A stretch of 64,000 nucleotides of DNA from Acidovorax sp. RAC01 (lineage in GTDB: Bacteria; Pseudomonadota; Gammaproteobacteria; Burkholderiales; Burkholderiaceae_C), in assembly GCF_001714725.1 (NCBI RefSeq), contig NZ_CP016447.1, positions 2,681,001-2,745,000 on the forward strand, given 5' to 3'. Position 1 is the first letter of the stretch; each line of letters opens with the position of its first letter. Both the position numbers and the translations under genes were made by a program. Below, piece by piece: positions 44,983 to 53,449 of this stretch. A model generated the notes under the pieces. The model made no database searches. It was not told the origin of the DNA and was given only the letters and a program-made list of their open reading frames with translations.

Positions 44983-45831
44983 TCAGTGCCGAACAGTTGC
45001 TACCGGCAGTAACTCCACTCCGGTCCTTTTCACCAGCTCCTGATAGCTGATCGGCCGATCCACCGTCTCCCCCTCGCGGTTCGCTTGCCAATGCGCCCAG
45101 GCCTTATTGGTCGTGGCGTCATAGACCAGCTTGTACAGATAGGTCGGCACCTTCACCCCATTGGCCCCAATGCGCGGCCCCGCATCTGTGAACACCGGCC
45201 CGGTGATCACAAACACATCACCCTTTGCCCGCTTCACATAGTGGCGCGTGTCCTGCTCGATCTTGTTCCAGGCGCCCCCGTTGTGCTGAGCGTTTTGGGG
45301 AACCATGTTCGCCAAGCTGAAGCTCTGCGCCATGGCCGTCGGCGTCGGCATATCTCCCGCAGGTGCCATATGCCCACGGGAGTAGCCTGAGTTCTTGTAG
45401 TCCTCCAACTCCGCCCGCTCGCCACTGGGCAAACGTGCATCTGCAAAGAACCGCTTCGCCCGCTTCTCATCGGCATCCTCGATGAGCCTGCGGTTCAGGC
45501 GTTGGGCAACAAACACCGGTGTCTTGGTGGTTCCGGAGTGCAACACCGCAAACGCTTCATAGCAAAGCTCGCGCAACTGCGGCCGGGGTGTGATAGCCGG
45601 TGGTATGCCATTCGCAAAGAACTGCGGGCACTGAGCAAAGGAGGTGGGTTCGGGTGTGAGCAGCGCCGCACTGTCGAACTGCGGAGACCGTGCCCAGGAA
45701 AGATTCGGGAGAGCAACGCTGGCGAGAGACAGGGCCAGCACAGCTGCCAGGCGCACATGGCCTGGCCAAGAGAACAAACGATTCACAGAAGAGGCATTCG
45801 AGTCGAATTTGACGGAGCCCGATTGGAGCAC
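44983..45831 (-). CDS. Secreted DNA/RNA non-specific endonuclease (NUC1 family)
   Basis: A 282-residue exported nuclease. The signal region is VRLAAVLALSLASVALPNLSWA (about 26–47). The endonuclease NS domain covers about 95–270 and has the catalytic motif GYSRGHMAPAGDM with His154, and NMVPQNAQHNGGAWNKIEQD with the metal-binding Asn. It degrades DNA and RNA without sequence preference, in the periplasm or outside the cell. The ATG at 45831 leaves a longer than usual n-region; an internal start near the hydrophobic part is possible. Nutrient scavenging or barrier to foreign DNA are both plausible. Confidence 0.9.
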   Translation of the reverse strand: MLQSGSVKFDSNASSVNRLFSWPGHVRLAAVLALSLASVALPNLSWARSPQFDSAALLTPEPTSFAQCPQFFANGIPPAITPRPQLRELCYEAFAVLHSGTTKTPVFVAQRLNRRLIEDADEKRAKRFFADARLPSGERAELEDYKNSGYSRGHMAPAGDMPTPTAMAQSFSLANMVPQNAQHNGGAWNKIEQDTRHYVKRAKGDVFVITGPVFTDAGPRIGANGVKVPTYLYKLVYDATTNKAWAHWQANREGETVDRPISYQELVKRTGVELLPVATVRH

Positions 45832-45910
45832 CGTTCACCTCTCACTTTGGGCCCGAATGCTCGGATCCCGCAGGGTTTTACAGCTGCTTGCAGAGATGGG
45901 GCCACCAACA

Positions 45911-45934
45911 GAAAGGGCTCCCCAAAGGGAGCCC
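45911..45934 (-). terminator. Hairpin, probable terminator of the DUF4148 gene
   Basis: On the minus strand GGGCTCCC pairs with GGGAGCCC around a TTTG loop and is followed by TTTC. The T tract is short. It lies 129 bases past the DUF4148 stop and before the nuclease start, as expected for a terminator between the two. Confidence 0.5.
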
Positions 45935-46062
45935 GATCTGCCTGCCCGCCCCTGCGGTTCAGTTAACACTCCCCATGGCAGCAGCACCCGCAAATGCAAA
46001 GCGCCACCACCATGGGAAGTCCCGCAACTGCTTCAACCAAACTCAAGCAGTTGGTCTACCCA

Positions 46063-46356
46063 TTACATGGCGCTGAATTCGCCGTGGGGGATCTGGCCAG
46101 TGCGCACGGCTTCGGCAGCCTGGGCACGCACTGCTGCGCGGTCGGCGTTGGACTTGTAGGTCACCACGCGCGAGCCTGCGGGTTCCATGCTGTGGCTCTT
46201 GGCTTCCACTACTGCTTCGGCTTGCACTTCAGCACGGGTGCGGTTCGTGTCGAACTTCAGGGCGAATTGCGAGCCATCGGCTTCGTCAGCATGGGCGCCA
46301 AACGAGGCGAAAGCAGCAACAGCAGCGATGGAGAGGAAACGGGCGGTCTTGTTCAT
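46063..46356 (-). CDS. DUF4148 family small periplasmic protein
   Basis: A 97-residue exported protein. The signal peptide FLSIAAVAAFASFGAHA ends near residue 23. The mature part has RTRAEVQAEAVVEAKSH, then DRAAVRAQAAEAVRTGQIPHGE, the repeated S/T-R-A-x-V-x-A-(E/Q)-x pattern of DUF4148. The family is abundant in Burkholderiales, often in several copies, with unknown function. AAGGA lies about 10 bases upstream of the ATG. The 237 bases upstream (46357–46593) hold no gene and must contain its promoter. Confidence 0.85.
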   Translation of the reverse strand: MNKTARFLSIAAVAAFASFGAHADEADGSQFALKFDTNRTRAEVQAEAVVEAKSHSMEPAGSRVVTYKSNADRAAVRAQAAEAVRTGQIPHGEFSAM

Positions 46357-46593
46357 GATGAAAATCCTTGAAAGTTAAAAAAGCGTCTCAAAAAAGCCGG
46401 GTCAAAAACCATTCCTGAACCGGGTTCGGTGAGTCGCCTTGCGGGTTCGGCTCATCGATGGGTTGAACTGTACGCCGATGGTGTCCACGGAAAAACCACC
46501 CAGTCGCAAACTAACTGTTCCAGTATTGAAAACAATCTTTCGGAACCTTTCTACGCCGTGCCTCCGCGCCTTCGCGTCTCATTAACCTGGCCT

Positions 46594-47517
46594 TCAACTT
46601 GACTTCAAGGCCGTCAAAAACTCCCGCGCATTGAGCTGGCTCTTGTCCTCCATGCAGTTGTTGAATACCGCATGCGGATACCGCACCGACCGCGCAATCG
46701 GGCTGTATCGCTGAGCGAGTGCCTGCAACTCAGCGGAGGTGTACGCATAGTCAAACCGCTCTGCCGCTGACTTGGCAGGCATCCCGTACGCCACTTCATT
46801 GCGCCCATGCAGCCTGAGCAGTGCATGGTCGGGATGGGTGGTCTCCCAGATCGCCGGAACACTGTGCGGTGATCCTTGCGGCCCATCCACGATGGTGTGG
46901 ACCAGGCCCAGGCTCCTGAGCAGGCCCAAGGTGTCTGCCGTCACCGCATCGTTCTCCCACCAACTCGGATGCCGGAACTCGATGCTCAAGGTGTGGCCGG
47001 GAAGATGCTCCAGGCAGTGCTCGATGTGCGCCATGGCAACGGGGTGGCGCACCACCTTCGGTGAAAACTGGAAGTGCACCAGGCCCAGCTTGTCGTTGAC
47101 CTGCAAGGGCACCAGGCAGGCCACAAAGCGCTTCCACAGCTCCTCCCGAAACTCCGCTGGCATGTCCTTGTAGACCAGGCGCCGACCCGGCCCCAACGCC
47201 TCCTTGATGTCCTTGGGCAAAACATCTGTACCGGTCCACTGTCCAGTGAACAGGCTGAAGGCCTTCACGTTGAACACAAACCCAGGTGGTGTGCGTTCTG
47301 CCCAGTGCTGGGCAGTGGTGACCGCAGGGATGGCGTAGTAGCTGGTATCCACCTCCACCAGGTTGAACTGCGAGGCGTAAAAGCGCAGCCGCGCTTCAGG
47401 TGTCTTGGCCGTGGGTGGATAGAACTTGCCGCAGTCGAGCAAGGTCTTGTCCGACCAGGAGGCAGTCCCGACCAGGGGGTTGAAGCCCGAAATATGGAGG
47501 GCGAAAGAGTGCTCCAT
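46594..47517 (-). CDS. DUF72 family TIM-barrel protein
   Basis: A 307-residue cytoplasmic protein of the DUF72 (YecE-like) family: NPLVGTASWSDKTLLDCGKF near the N-terminus, then FNLVEVDTSYYAIPAVTTAQ, FNVKAFSLFTGQW, LSIEFRHPSWW, and VRYPHAVFNNCMEDKSQLNA at the end. The G-x-x-x-W and EVN/D-(S/T)-x-(F/Y)-Y motifs mark the family. Biochemical function is not established. It is divergent from the unknown gene at 47607, and a predicted LexA box lies between them. Confidence 0.88.
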   Translation of the reverse strand: MEHSFALHISGFNPLVGTASWSDKTLLDCGKFYPPTAKTPEARLRFYASQFNLVEVDTSYYAIPAVTTAQHWAERTPPGFVFNVKAFSLFTGQWTGTDVLPKDIKEALGPGRRLVYKDMPAEFREELWKRFVACLVPLQVNDKLGLVHFQFSPKVVRHPVAMAHIEHCLEHLPGHTLSIEFRHPSWWENDAVTADTLGLLRSLGLVHTIVDGPQGSPHSVPAIWETTHPDHALLRLHGRNEVAYGMPAKSAAERFDYAYTSAELQALAQRYSPIARSVRYPHAVFNNCMEDKSQLNAREFLTALKSS

Positions 47518-47564
47518 GGGGAGGCCTCCTTGGGTTCATCCTACATGCGCATTTGTGGCAAAAG

Positions 47565-47580
47565 CTGTATATTTATCCAG
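47565..47580. promoter_or_regulatory. Predicted LexA (SOS) box
   Basis: CTGTATATTTATCCAG fits the CTGT-N8-ACAG LexA consensus at seven of eight fixed positions, with an AT-rich centre. It is 27 bases before the start of the gene at 47607 and 48 bases before the divergent DUF72 start. It could control either or both. Confidence 0.6.
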
Positions 47581-47606
47581 TATTCAACCACAGGAGAAGC
47601 AGCGCC

Positions 47607-47915
47607 ATGCAAGTCATCGAATCCACCTATGTCGTCACCCTGCGCGACTACCCCGAAGAGATCCCTGCCAAGGAGCGGATTGCAGCAGAAACCCGGTATG
47701 CCCAAGCTCTGGAAAAGCAGCTCGGTGGCCCCGAGCAGGTCGCCGCTGCCCTGGACACCATGCATAGCCTGGAAGAGTCGCCGCCCGAGGTGGTGTCTCC
47801 TGGCGACCTCACCTTGCTCAAGGCCTGGGGTAAGGCCAGTGCGGCAGCTAAGCAGGCGGGGTTCCGGGATCTGGGGGAAGGGGACGGGGCGTACTTTGAA
47901 GTGCGGCTGGTGTGA
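47607..47915 (+). CDS. Unknown small protein downstream of an SOS-like box
   Basis: A 102-residue acidic soluble protein starting MQVIESTYVVTLRDYPEEIP, with a helical middle (AKERIAAETRYAQALEKQLG) and ending GDGAYFEVRLV. No domain I recognise, no Cys and no signal peptide. AGGAGAAG lies upstream of the ATG. The next small gene begins 26 bases after its stop in the same direction, so the two may form an operon. If the LexA box upstream is real, it would be DNA-damage inducible. Confidence 0.6.
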   Translation: MQVIESTYVVTLRDYPEEIPAKERIAAETRYAQALEKQLGGPEQVAAALDTMHSLEESPPEVVSPGDLTLLKAWGKASAAAKQAGFRDLGEGDGAYFEVRLV

Positions 47916-47941
47916 GGGAGGTGATCCACTGAGGACACACC

Positions 47942-48139
47942 ATGCCGATCAACGCGCCCTGGAACTACCCGGCCTTGATGTGCACGCCACCGGGCGAAGC
48001 CGGTGGTGTGTTCCCTGCGGAGATCGTGCTGCCGCTGGAGGCGAAGGCGTATGCGGTCACACGCGAGGGTGATATCTGGTGGGTGGCTTCGGGGGGGCGG
48101 ACATTTGCTCAACCGCCCATTTGGCGGCTGAGCGCATGA
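47942..48139 (+). CDS. Unknown 65-residue protein
   Basis: A small protein with many Pro and Trp residues: MPINAPWNYPALMCTPPGEA, then LPLEAKAYAVTREGDIWWVA and a C-terminal PPIWRLSA. It may fold as a small beta protein. TGAGGACACACC just upstream of the ATG offers a ribosome binding site. It follows the unknown gene at 47607 and is convergent with the phosphodiesterase gene ending at 48155. I do not recognise a family. Confidence 0.5.
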   Translation: MPINAPWNYPALMCTPPGEAGGVFPAEIVLPLEAKAYAVTREGDIWWVASGGRTFAQPPIWRLSA

Positions 48140-48154
48140 AGCGAGCAAAGGGCG

Positions 48155-49321
48155 TCAGCGTACGGCGGCCGGGATCAAGAGCGTCAAAGGGCAGTGATCT
48201 GACGGCTTGGCCTTGTCGCGCGCGTAGGCAGCGTCCCCATAGTCCTGGCCCTTGGCTACGAGCGTGTCCTTGGCAAAACGATTCGCCAGTGACGGGGATA
48301 GCGCGAAGTGGTCAATGCCGAGATGGCACACCTGGTCCCACTCTTCGCCCTCCACTGTCTTTTTTCGGGCGTTGATTTCCGATTGCGCAACAACCAAGCT
48401 CGCGCCGGGTGGCTCGTTGTCGGATATCTCGCTCAGCATGGAGCCGACTTTGACGGAGGGAAGCAAGGGGGATGCTGCACTGTCCTTGGTGTCGATCCGC
48501 GCAGGATGCTTGGTGTCGTAGTTCGTCCCCTTTTGTCGTTGTTGCGGGGTCAAATCACTTTCCAGCAAGGTGCGGTTCCAGTCGCCAAGAACAATGAAAT
48601 CCCTTTTGGCCTTCGCTTGCGCTTCTACCCAGGCTTCCAGCGGAGGGACCTGCTTTCTGAAGTCGCCACAGGCATGGACACGGCTCTCATCACCCAAGGG
48701 CTCGCTGCGGCAGCCCGCCTTGAGGTGCAGGTTGAGAAACGCCACCTCGGTGCCGTCGATGTTGGCAATCAGCTGAAGACCCGGCCTGATCTTTCTTCCC
48801 TCGAAGCTCATGATTCCCAGCGCGTCATATGGCTCGGCCGTCACCACCTTTACCTTGCCGCCCTTTCGGACCGCGAAGGCTATGTTCTGAGCCAGGGTGT
48901 CGTCTGGATTTTTTGGCTTGGAGAAATACACATCGAACTCTGCCGGAGGGAACACCTCGGACACGGCCATGTCATCTCCGATTTCCTGGAGAGCGAACAA
49001 GTCGGACTTCAACGCCATCCTGGCGCTGCTTAGGGCCTGAAGCTTCTTGGCGTAGTCAGATTCCGTATGAAGCGGCAGCGACTCTGGCTTGCCACTCATG
49101 GTCTTGCCGTTCAGTGCGTTGCAGTAGGTGAGATGCTTAGGTTTTTCCACCCCCTTGGCAGGTTCAACCCAGCCAAGAGGCTCGCAGTAGGCGCGCCACT
49201 CCTTGAACACTTTGGAACTCATCATGTGCTCCATGTTCCAGGTGGTGATAGACACCTGGGCGCTTGCACTGACAGAAACCAGTACGCTTGCCAGTGCCAG
49301 AAGACATGCATGCTTTCTCAT
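48155..49321 (-). CDS. Secreted endonuclease/exonuclease/phosphatase (EEP) family protein
   Basis: A 388-residue exported protein. Signal peptide MRKHACLLALASVLVSVSASA. The EEP fold shows VSITTWNMEHMM (metal Asn), DLFALQEIGDDM (metal Glu), VAFLNLHLKAGC, FIVLGDWNRTL (Asp–Asn) and the terminal SDHCPLTLLI (Asp–His). It should hydrolyse phosphodiester or phosphomonoester bonds in the periplasm or outside; the substrate could be DNA, a nucleotide or an inositol phosphate. The ATG at 49321 has GAGGG upstream on its strand and starts the signal peptide, so the longer frame from 49390 is rejected. Confidence 0.87.
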   Translation of the reverse strand: MRKHACLLALASVLVSVSASAQVSITTWNMEHMMSSKVFKEWRAYCEPLGWVEPAKGVEKPKHLTYCNALNGKTMSGKPESLPLHTESDYAKKLQALSSARMALKSDLFALQEIGDDMAVSEVFPPAEFDVYFSKPKNPDDTLAQNIAFAVRKGGKVKVVTAEPYDALGIMSFEGRKIRPGLQLIANIDGTEVAFLNLHLKAGCRSEPLGDESRVHACGDFRKQVPPLEAWVEAQAKAKRDFIVLGDWNRTLLESDLTPQQRQKGTNYDTKHPARIDTKDSAASPLLPSVKVGSMLSEISDNEPPGASLVVAQSEINARKKTVEGEEWDQVCHLGIDHFALSPSLANRFAKDTLVAKGQDYGDAAYARDKAKPSDHCPLTLLIPAAVR

Positions 49322-49577
49322 CGTAGGACCCTCATTTGCGGTAGACCAGGGGACTGGGCGCAAATATGCCAAGTCGCAGGGATCTTGCAACGGAAAAATG
49401 ACGAGCGTAGAGGGACAAGGTCGGACTATGGAGTAGAGCTGTTGCCGAAGATCGCTTTGAATCGCCTGAGGTGATTCAATATGACTGAAATCCTTCGCTC
49501 TGCAGATGACAATCTGTTACCGTGATGCACTCTTTTTGGGCCAGCGCAGATGCGCCTTTCAATTTCGAGGGAACGGG

Positions 49578-52127
49578 ATGGCGGAAAACACAAAGGCAAG
49601 TAGCGGCGTTGTTGCGGCCATAGTCGCAGTGGTTCTTTGTATTGTTTTCCCCCGGAGCACTTGGGGCTACATCATTTTCATCGTAGGCGGTGTTTGGGCC
49701 TATCGCACGTTGTTTTCCGGTGCGTCGAAACATCCGAAATCGGATCCGCCTTCCCGGGCGCAAACGGCCGCCACAACGAAGGCATTGGAAGTATCAGCCA
49801 GGACAACGCAGCAAGCCGCGGTAGTTCGAGTATCAGAGGTTGGCCCACCGCCCGCCTCAGTTACGGCAACCTCTAGGTTTGTCCCAGATGAACACCCTGT
49901 ATCCGTGGTTCAGAAGGCGCCATCTTCGATGGTCGCAGCGCATTCGCCACCATCTCCGAAAGCTTCAGCTCTCCCACGACGATTTGTGGACGACGAAACT
50001 CCAGTACCCGTCGTCACGAAAGAGCCTCCAAAGCAAGATAGCTACGCGATACCTCCCGCGCCGGCACATCTACAAGCCTATACCGGGCCAGGGCGTTGGC
50101 TTGCACCTGGAGAGAACATCGTCGTCGCCGGTAGTCTCATCAATGGCGGGATGATCTATGTCGGAAAGGAGCTAAAGGCTCACTCGGGCTCAACGGACCC
50201 TTGCCTCGTCAACCCCATCTTGCCGGTTGCTTCGCAAGCCAATGTGAGCGAGCGAGAGTTCGGTTATTGGCCCTCGTATTCTGAGATCACGCCTCGTGCT
50301 CGCAGGGCGTATCTGAGCTGGCTGGCGGGTGGGCGACGCGACCCTGAAGCTGAAATCGGCTACGTGTTCCTCTTCTTCTATGGCCTGGAACGCAGGGCCA
50401 TTGTGGACGGTCTAAAAGACGAGCAAGCGCAGCGCGACCGGCCGGCTATTGCACAGGAGCTCCGGAGGCTGCTGGTCATCTACGGTGAGAAGTCGTTTTC
50501 TTTCAAGCGCTATGCCAGCGAGCTACTCAGTTGGCTGGAGGTATCGCATTTCTCCAAGACGCTCTACAACGATCCCGTTCCTTCGTTCCCTACGACCTTT
50601 GAGGTACCCCTCTATATTCGCCTTGCGCTTGGCCTCGCTGCGGTGGATGGAGTGCCAGTGCCGCCACATCTCGCGTTGGCTTGGGCACGCTTGGACCCGG
50701 CCAGCTATTTGCGAACTTCCGCCACCAGGTGCGCAGAGCAGTTCGACAAGCTCTTCCAGCAGCGCTACACGGAGACTTTCAAGCCAGGCATTGTTCTTCC
50801 GCGCAACAAGACCAAACTGAAACTGGTGTACCAACCTGCATCTGCGGGGTTCAGAGGGGTAAATGAAATCAAGCTGACTTTCGGTGACACGCCGGACGTG
50901 ACGGTTCTGACGGCTCCACAAAAGCAGCTGAAAAAGATCGTAGACGCCGTCACTGACCAGTTGGATCCCTACAGCCGATATCTCGGCCGTAACCCAGACA
51001 GTCCCAATGCGCTGGAAGGCCTGCTGTTGCTGCCGCCAACAGTCTGGCCTGATGCGGCGGGGGATGCCTTAAAGGCTCTGCGGGACAGGGTCTCGGAAGG
51101 CTTCGTTGTTATGAAGCTTCAGGAGCTGCTTGATCTTTTCCAGGCGAAGACTGCTTTGAACAAGGAGCGCGCCGTAACGCTGGCCAAGACTCTGGAGTCC
51201 GTTGGCATTGGCATGGAACCCGATGTACTGGGCGGAGCACGAACACCAAAGGGCGAAGATCACGTGGTGCTTTACTCGGCAGCGGAGTCAAATAGCGCAT
51301 CGGTTCGAACGGCCGCCTATCAGGCTGCGGCACTCACACTCCAGTTGGCGTCCGCCGTTGCCGGGGCCGACGGAGAGTTCAGTGAACATGAGATGACTCA
51401 CCTGAGTGACCAAGTTCAATCTTGGTCGCATCTGACTGATGGAGAGTCAGCCAGGCTGTTGGCACATCTACGCCTGTTGGCAGTAGAACCTGTTTCGCTC
51501 ACTTCCTTGAAGAAAAAGTTGGATCCGCTGGATGTGAAATCCAAGGAGACGATCGCAGCCTTCATGGCAACCGTTGCCCAGGCTGATGGATCTGTGACGC
51601 CGGCGGAAGTGAAGATGTTGGAGAAGGTCTACAAAACTCTGGGACTTGATACCAAGAAGGTTTTCACAGACGTGCATGCTGTTGCGGCTGGAAAAAACCC
51701 TCAACCAAGTATCTCTGCACAGCCTGCGGCCAAGGGGTTTCAGCTGGACACGGCAAAGATTGCGGCACTGCAGAAGGACTCCGAGCGTGTGTCTGCGCTA
51801 CTGGCCGATATCTTCAAGGAAGAATCACCGCAGCCGACCATGACCGCAGTCGTTCCCGAAGCCTCCCCTCTGGAAGCCGAGGCAGCAGTGGCTACGGGTT
51901 TGTTTGGCCTGGACGATGCACATTCGGCTTTTGCACGCATGCTGCTGTCGCGGCCACAATGGACTCGCGAAGAACTCTTGGATGTCTCCTCAGACTTGGA
52001 CCTGATGTTGGATGGTGCCCTGGAGCACATCAATGAAGTGTCGTTTGACGCTCATGACATACCGTTCACTGAGGGCGACGACCCTATCGATGTGAACCCT
52101 GAAATTCTGGAGAAGCTGGAAGCATGA
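49578..52127 (+). CDS. sngA: Shango system TerB-domain membrane protein SngA
   Basis: An 849-residue protein. Two N-terminal membrane helices (GVVAAIVAVVLCIVF and WGYIIFIVGGVWAYRTLF, about 9–45) and a Pro/Ser/Thr-rich linker (about 50–165) come first. A TerB-N-type domain (about 165–400, with FGYWPSYSEITPRARRAYLS) follows, then a central region. The acidic helical TerB domain has ADGEFSEHEM at about 595 and AQADGSVTPAEVKM at about 665. A TerB-C-type end (about 773–849) has FARMLLSRPQWTREELLDVS. This matches the first component of the known anti-phage system Shango (TerB protein, ATPase, DEAD-box helicase). The ATG at 49578 follows a GAGGGAACGGG site. It overlaps the next gene by 4 bases. Confidence 0.85.
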   Translation: MAENTKASSGVVAAIVAVVLCIVFPRSTWGYIIFIVGGVWAYRTLFSGASKHPKSDPPSRAQTAATTKALEVSARTTQQAAVVRVSEVGPPPASVTATSRFVPDEHPVSVVQKAPSSMVAAHSPPSPKASALPRRFVDDETPVPVVTKEPPKQDSYAIPPAPAHLQAYTGPGRWLAPGENIVVAGSLINGGMIYVGKELKAHSGSTDPCLVNPILPVASQANVSEREFGYWPSYSEITPRARRAYLSWLAGGRRDPEAEIGYVFLFFYGLERRAIVDGLKDEQAQRDRPAIAQELRRLLVIYGEKSFSFKRYASELLSWLEVSHFSKTLYNDPVPSFPTTFEVPLYIRLALGLAAVDGVPVPPHLALAWARLDPASYLRTSATRCAEQFDKLFQQRYTETFKPGIVLPRNKTKLKLVYQPASAGFRGVNEIKLTFGDTPDVTVLTAPQKQLKKIVDAVTDQLDPYSRYLGRNPDSPNALEGLLLLPPTVWPDAAGDALKALRDRVSEGFVVMKLQELLDLFQAKTALNKERAVTLAKTLESVGIGMEPDVLGGARTPKGEDHVVLYSAAESNSASVRTAAYQAAALTLQLASAVAGADGEFSEHEMTHLSDQVQSWSHLTDGESARLLAHLRLLAVEPVSLTSLKKKLDPLDVKSKETIAAFMATVAQADGSVTPAEVKMLEKVYKTLGLDTKKVFTDVHAVAAGKNPQPSISAQPAAKGFQLDTAKIAALQKDSERVSALLADIFKEESPQPTMTAVVPEASPLEAEAAVATGLFGLDDAHSAFARMLLSRPQWTREELLDVSSDLDLMLDGALEHINEVSFDAHDIPFTEGDDPIDVNPEILEKLEA

Positions 52128-53428
52128 ACGCACCTATTCGCCCCAAAGAGCGTGACGCAGTTGTTCAATCCTTGCGTGCAGGCGTCGTCCCTCGGACGGG
52201 ACAGCATCTCATCCAGGTAGGGCGCATCCGTGAGATTGAGACCTTGGTGAGCGACATGGTCCGCGTAGCCGATGGCGGTTCGTCGTTTCGCCTGGTCATC
52301 GGCGAATATGGCGCGGGTAAGACGTTTTTCCTGAATCTGGTCCGCTCCATTGCGATGGAAAAGAAGCTGGTCGTGGCCAGCGCCGATCTGAACCCTGACC
52401 GTCGGTTACACGCCAGTGGTGGGCAAGCCCGATCTCTCTATGCTGAGTTGATGCGCAATCTGGCAACTCGCACCAAGCCCGAAGGCGGGGCTCTCGGAGG
52501 CATTGTCGAGAAGTTCATTGCCACGGCAAAGTCAGAGGCCAAGGAGGCAGGCAGATCGACCGAAGATGTCATTCGCCACAAACTGGAGCACCTGACGGAG
52601 CTGGTCAATGGGTATGACTTTGCAGATGTCATTGCTGCCTATTACCGCGGCTTCGAAGAAGGCAATGAGCAGCTGAAGTCGGACGCTGTGCGCTGGTTGC
52701 GCGGTGAGTTCACGACCAAGACCGATGCGAAAGCAGCCCTTGGCGTACGCACCTATGTGGACGACGCCGCAGTCTATGACCAGCTCAAGTTGATGGCCAG
52801 GTTCGTGCGGCTTGCGGGCTTCAGCGGCCTGTTGGTCAGCCTTGATGAGCTGGTCAATCTCTACAAGCTTGCCAATGCGCAGGCGCGGAACTCTAACTAC
52901 GAACAGATCCTGCGTATCCTGAATGACTCGCTGCAAGGTACCGCTGTGGGATTGGGTTTCACCCTCGGAGGAACACCCGAGTTTCTCCTGGACACTCGGC
53001 GCGGTCTCTACAGCTACCCCGCACTTCAAAGTCGCCTGGCCCAGAACACGTTTGCCAGCAGTGAACTCGTCGACTTCAGCGGCCCCACGGTTCGACTTTC
53101 GAGCCTGAGCCCCGAGGACTTCTACGTACTCCTCCAGAAACTGCGCCACGTCTATGCAGGAGGAGACACGACAAAATACCTTCTGCCAGATCTAGGCATT
53201 GCGAGCTTCATGGAGCACTGCTCCAAGCGCATCGGTGAGACCTACTTCCGCACGCCTCGCACCACCATTACTTCCTTCATCAACCTTCTTGCGGTCTTGG
53301 AGCAAAACCCAGGCACTGAATGGCAAACGTTGCTTGGCGGCCTGGAAGTGGCGGCTGATACAGGCGCAACAGGAGACCTGGCTGTGGAGGTTGAGGAAGG
53401 TGACGAGTTTGCCTCCTTCAAGCTCTGA
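52124..53428 (+). CDS. sngB: Shango system ATPase SngB (BrxC/BrxD-type P-loop protein)
   Basis: A 434-residue cytoplasmic ATPase of the BREX BrxD/DUF2791 group. Walker A is GEYGAGKT (60–67) and Walker B LLVSLDEL (about 236–243, Asp241). A sensor-like TLGGTPEFLLDTRRGLYSYP follows, with the C-terminal region RTTITSFINLLAVLEQNPG. In BREX, BrxD pairs with the helicase BrxHII; here the partner helicase gene follows within 21 bases. No other BREX gene is visible, and the TerB gene upstream makes it the Shango ATPase. It is translationally coupled to sngA (ATGA). Confidence 0.87.
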   Translation: MNAPIRPKERDAVVQSLRAGVVPRTGQHLIQVGRIREIETLVSDMVRVADGGSSFRLVIGEYGAGKTFFLNLVRSIAMEKKLVVASADLNPDRRLHASGGQARSLYAELMRNLATRTKPEGGALGGIVEKFIATAKSEAKEAGRSTEDVIRHKLEHLTELVNGYDFADVIAAYYRGFEEGNEQLKSDAVRWLRGEFTTKTDAKAALGVRTYVDDAAVYDQLKLMARFVRLAGFSGLLVSLDELVNLYKLANAQARNSNYEQILRILNDSLQGTAVGLGFTLGGTPEFLLDTRRGLYSYPALQSRLAQNTFASSELVDFSGPTVRLSSLSPEDFYVLLQKLRHVYAGGDTTKYLLPDLGIASFMEHCSKRIGETYFRTPRTTITSFINLLAVLEQNPGTEWQTLLGGLEVAADTGATGDLAVEVEEGDEFASFKL

Positions 53429-53449
53429 ACGCTGAACGCTGAGCGCTGC

